The translations under genes and the position numbers were made by a program. Shown piece by piece: positions 59,313-64,000 of a stretch of DNA of 64,000 bases; the stretch's first letter is position 1, and each line of letters starts with the position of its first letter. The notes under the pieces are model-generated. The model was not told where the DNA came from and searched no databases. It saw nothing but the letters and a program-made list of their open reading frames with translations. The stretch is from Whitmania pigra. Taxonomy: Eukaryota > Annelida > Clitellata > Hirudinida > Haemopidae. The DNA lies in the NCBI GenBank assembly GCA_021613335.1, contig JAJTWR010000113.1:1452501-1516500 (forward strand). Reading direction: 5' to 3'.

Positions 59313-61730
59313 ATTGTTATGTTGTTGCTGTTATTCTTGTAGTTGTTGACGATGATGGCAATGATTGTACGTTTTGGGCAGAACAAATTGTGTGGATTAT
59401 TTTATTCGACTTCTACAAATTCTTCCGTGAAATGTCGAAGAATAAAAATCTAATAAAACGTGAATAATTTCAAGTTAAAATTTTATGGTCAAACTGAAAA
59501 ATTCTATTTGAACTTGTTATCATTTCTCCTGATGATCATTGTTAGAAAATAAAGTAGCCACAGTTATTAAGTATCTTCGGCTTTCCGTTGATGTTTTTTA
59601 CAATTTTTCTATTCGAGAATCTCCGCACAATTAATTTATTACGTATATTTCATTGCATATTATCGTACATGTTTTATTAAACATATTTTGTAATATTTTC
59701 CTCCTGTTGAAGAGTAATGAAACACATCTAACTTTATTATTATGATTAAAATTGTAATAATTATTATTATTGTTATTATTATTATTGATATTGTTGTTAT
59801 TATTGTTATTATTATTATTATTATTACCCAACTTTGCAATTTTTAAGAATAATGTTACGTTTTTATTACATTATTTGGATAAGTAGGTCGATTTTATTTG
59901 CTTTTAATTGCAACGATTAAAAAACTAAATTCGTCAATAGTACATCTTATTACCCATCCAAGAGGATAATATGATATTTATAATAAATAATTAGCTTTTG
60001 GAAAATAAAATAAAAAATGAACAATGCTAATTTAATAATAATGATGATGAAGGTGATGATGATGATGATGATGATGATAATAACGATAGTTGAAAATATT
60101 CTCAAGCTCCGACAGGAATCCTCAGCGAAGAAACAATTCTTTTTTTTTCGTTCCTTGTGTTCTTCTGACATTCTTCTGATCATTTTTCATCAGGTTGCAC
60201 CCCTTGATCCTGTCTTTAGTGAATCTTCAATCAATATCGATGAGATTAATGTAAACTTACTTCTAAGCTTAACACGAGTCACTATAGCCTGCATTTTCAA
60301 CCACCTAAAAAAACAAAATAATGAACAAAATGATGTAATAATGTAAGTTCAATAATTCACTCTTCCAAAGGTCGACCTTTCATTGGCCTAGGAACTAAAA
60401 ATTTTGATATCGAATTGCCCCGGAACAATGATGACGTCATCACCAAGAAAAAGTTCCATCGTTTATAATCTATTTTTAATTCACCTGTAAGTGCTTTTAT
60501 GCCGTCGTAATCACAACTCTTTCGTCAACTAAATTTCAAAATATTGCTAAAAATAGTTTTCTCAATAACACGCTTCTATGGCGATAATCAAAGCCGACAT
60601 TTGTATGCTGATAATTGGAACTATACGTCAATGTTGAATAATTAGTGCATCTATGTTGTCTATGCTTCCATAAATATCTGTGCTTGCATTAGTTTCGCTT
60701 ATTGAATATTTTACGGCCTTCTTTTCGTGTTTACGCAAGCAGAACATGATTCCCATAATTTAAGCAAATTAATTTCATTATTTCGTATTTTTTACGATAA
60801 TTAGATTCATATTTCGCACGTTTTGAATTAATAAATGTAATTGAGTTTAGTGCTTAAAATCTAATCCATTTATGTATTACATTAATTAATTTGTGTATAA
60901 TTAATAAATAAACCATTCTGTAATTATTCAAATTATTGAAAATATAATAATAATGGTAATTTGTAACGATCAAGTAAAAACTTAATTTCAAATACAAAGC
61001 AAATTAGCTCCCTCATTGTTCGTCTTCAAATGTTTTTGGGGTCGTTTTGGATCGTTTAGGGTCATTTGAGACCTCATTGGCAAACAACCGAGAATGCATT
61101 TATCAGGCAAAGGAGGTCGCACGTCACATTTCATTCTTACAATCACACCAGATCAAAGTTAGCTCATAATATTTTTAATATTTAATGATAATATTCTACA
61201 CAATCATTTCGTCGAAATAATGTTGACATGATGTTCATTATTTGTAATAATAAGCCATCTCCTTAGAATATTCAAGATCTTCCAGACAATATTCAACTTC
61301 ACAGAATAATTGCTTTTTTATTTACAAAAGATGTTGTTACAAAAAATGTTTATAACTTGGCTTAAATGCTTTAAATGTCTGTCCAACGGAGGGGGTCAAA
61401 TACTGGAACCTATACCCTTTAAGGTCTCCCCTAAACACTACGACGGATATTTCGGATAAGCCATGTTGCTTATTGTATTTAAACCATTACAAAATTGTAT
61501 TAAACAAAATTATTTCAAGTTTTTTACATTCAAATTTATTCAAATTAAAAGTTTTATAAAAGTGCAAGACGATGTGGACCTAATCTACCAAAATTGTCAA
61601 CTATTGTCTCTGCTGGAGTTTTAATATCATGGTGTATGTTCATAAGAGCTAGTCCATTCAGTCGGTCAATCACCATCGTATATCGAAGATAAGTTTTTAA
61701 TCTTTTGAGGGTCGAAAAACTGTTATTAAA
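59313..61730. other. AT-rich intergenic DNA
   Basis: Contains an (ATT)n tract at about 59755-59825 and a short (GAT)n run near 60040-60078. The frames across them are low complexity. No gene is supported. Confidence 0.45.
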
Positions 61731-62182
<452 letters not shown>

Positions 62183-63240
62183 GTAAATAGCACTGTAGCA
62201 TTTGTCATTAACCTAAATCTAGTGACATCGCACTTCTGCTTCCTTTCCAGTTGAAAGACATTTAAGATACTTTCTCTTAGTTTTTTATTTGAGATATTTA
62301 ATGATAACGATTTTTACAATGTTATTCGAAAGAAAATAGAAAATGACAATGCCCGATCAAAACAGTTTTGATGTTTTAAAACTGAAACACATTTTTATTT
62401 TCAAAATGTTTGTGAAAATAAAAGCAAATTACGTAATATCTTGTTTACTTATTTCAATTGTTTTTTATAAATAATCTCTTTCAGTCTTTTAAAAATGTTC
62501 TAAAATAATTTTATTCTTTTAAATATCCTTTATTAACTCTATTAAAGAAAACAAATGTAATACATAATAATTATTTTTAATACATAAATTAAAAGTAAAG
62601 TTCAGGAAATGAGAGAAACAACATTATTTAAACTCATGTGACTTCCAGAACAATGAAATTGCTGACATTATGAAAATAACATACTTTCAATTTGTTTACT
62701 AAAATTATTTTGATTTCATTAAAATTAACACTCAATTAAATCTCAATTTTCTGAGGAACGACCTCAAATAAATCAGACATTCTGACATTCTGGGAGCAAA
62801 TTAATCATTTAGCCCGTCAAATAACTGTAACAAACTAACTGATAGAAAGCAATCACTGATTATCGGGCTAAGAGTATCCCAAAGTAAACCAAATATTAAC
62901 TTAATCTTTTCATTTCTTAGAGTATTATACTTGAAACATTTCAAAGGTTTTCATTATTTGCGTTTAATTCAAGGTACATTTATATAAAAGAGTTTTGTAG
63001 ACCTTCTCATCTCTGCTTCTGATAGAAAGCTTTAATTATTTTATTGCCTAATAAACTTTTAACAAACTAATGTTGCAATTTAATTTTTAAGATTTGCATT
63101 TGATAATTTGTATCTTTGGAAATGTCATAATCTACTTGATCAGTCCATGCCGAATTTAATCACGATTTTTGGTAGAAGGATAACTTACCAACGTGTCATC
63201 ACACATTGCCACAACCGGTGAAGTAAATTTGACTTTAGGT
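62183..63240. other. AT-rich region upstream of the RING gene
   Basis: No coding region is seen. The promoter of the RING-finger gene may lie here. An AG at 63233-63234 (GACTTTAG, ending at 63238) just before the ATG could be a 3' splice site. Confidence 0.4.
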
Positions 63241-64000
63241 ATGAATGATGAAGCAATCGCCCAACACCATCCCGTGCTAAGTTTTTGCAAATCAAACTTA
63301 TGTCAAGGGAAGCCCTTAAAAGATGTAACACGTGCAACTGAGGATGAATGTTCAATATGCTTGTCAGAGTTCGATTCGAAAAAAGTTGTATGGCTGGAAA
63401 GCTGCAATCATTTCTTCTGCCAAGACTGTGTCTACGAATGGCTAAACAGGTGTGTTTTCTGTTTCATTTAAAATTATTTGAATGCATTTTTACTAATTAA
63501 CATAATTATTAATTGATCAAGTGCCAGAAGATCTTGTCCCTTGTGCAGACAAAAGATAAAATGCACAATGGGCTTCAGTAAAGCGATAGTTTTCAAAAGT
63601 GAATATTGCAAGACCTTGTTCAGAGAACATAGATTGTGTCCCTTCCTGTACTTGTCTGATTTCTATTTAGAATATTTAGCGGATCTTAACGATGTTTGGC
63701 TGGGCCTTGTTCATTTTATCAGTGAGACACGACACGTAGGCATCAAAGGAGTGGAACATCTGAAGTTGGTGAATCAAAAACACGAAGGATGCTTGATGGA
63801 GGAAGGAGAACGTCATATCGTGTTAAAAATCGAAGGAGGCAAAATGCAGCTTGTCTTTAGCTGTTTATTGCCTAATATGTCGATGAGATTCGTCGTAATG
63901 CTAAACAGTGAAGAGGACATCGATGTCGGGGCTAACAACGATTACGCTGACGAAATAATGGATTGCATAACGATTCAGCTTCGTGAATGTTGGAAAGTAT
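63241..64000 (+). CDS. RING-finger protein, probable E3 ubiquitin ligase (3' incomplete)
   Basis: Exon 63241-63449 joins exon 63522-64000 in phase 2, and the second stays open to the window edge. The first ATG in frame is at 63241; the frame is open upstream. The RING is formed across the intron: CSICLSEFDSKKVVWLESC, then NHFFCQDCVYEWLN, then SARRSCPLCRQ, giving the C3HC4 order C-C-C-H-C-C-C-C. This fold binds two zinc ions and recruits an E2 enzyme. The RING is reminiscent of TOPORS. After it the protein continues for about 150 residues without a domain I recognise (e.g. FYLEYLADLNDVWLGLVHFI). The substrate is unknown. Confidence 0.8.

Noticed and set aside
60108..60130. Fragment resembling the 13.39 kb retroelement 3' region (CTCCGACAGGAATCCTCAG)
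   Set aside because: The match is only about 20 bases and could be chance.

Overview
The window is nuclear DNA from an invertebrate animal. It is AT-rich, its genes are split by many GT–AG introns, and it carries many A/T triplet microsatellites and several families of animal transposons. A peptide GPCR resembling the sex-peptide/myoinhibitory-peptide receptors of protostomes, next to a conserved RREB1-type zinc-finger gene, suggests a lophotrochozoan such as an annelid. That placement is inference.

Six host genes can be read. (1) 1–7691, plus: a 15-exon RREB1/Hindsight-like C2H2 zinc-finger regulator, open at the left edge, with a PVDLS CtBP-type motif. (2) 8841–12143, minus, convergent with it: a BTB–BACK protein resembling BTBD17/Tango10. 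(3) 15455–16270, minus: an intronless, intact CAF1/CNOT7-type deadenylase. (4) 17724–25002, plus: mitochondrial leucyl-tRNA synthetase (LARS2) in 21 exons, with HMGH and KMSKS motifs; the exon sum is an exact multiple of three (925 aa). (5) 35170–38234, minus: a two-exon class A GPCR of 375 aa. (6) From about 63241 to the right edge, plus: a RING-finger protein, incomplete.

Between the genes are mobile elements. At 25.3–27.3 kb is a hAT transposase gene that becomes a complete 616-aa protein when one intron is removed. At 28.2–32.1 kb an old retroelement remnant on the minus strand is interrupted by a hAT-type element with a perfect 8-bp target duplication and by a Tc1/mariner element flanked by TA. 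A second remnant of the same retroelement lies at 13.4–14.9 kb. At 46.1–46.6 kb and 50.9–51.2 kb are ends of a different retroelement with a restriction-like endonuclease. At 52.6–54.7 kb is a decayed LINE with reverse transcriptase and RNase H. At 55.0–56.3 kb is an internally deleted hAT element with a perfect 8-bp duplication. A pogo/Tigger-like MITE sits in a LARS2 intron. A tRNA-derived SINE family with recognisable pol III A and B boxes is scattered through the window.

From 32 to 63 kb the window is otherwise mostly gene-poor AT-rich DNA with long (ATT)n and (GAT)n tracts and a 20-bp minisatellite. I see no operon-like system or gene cluster acting together; the neighbouring genes have unrelated housekeeping, signalling and transcriptional roles. 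The observations most worth checking are the intact hAT gene, the nested insertions, the SINE family, the perfect 19-bp hairpin at 38.5 kb, and the intronless deadenylase.
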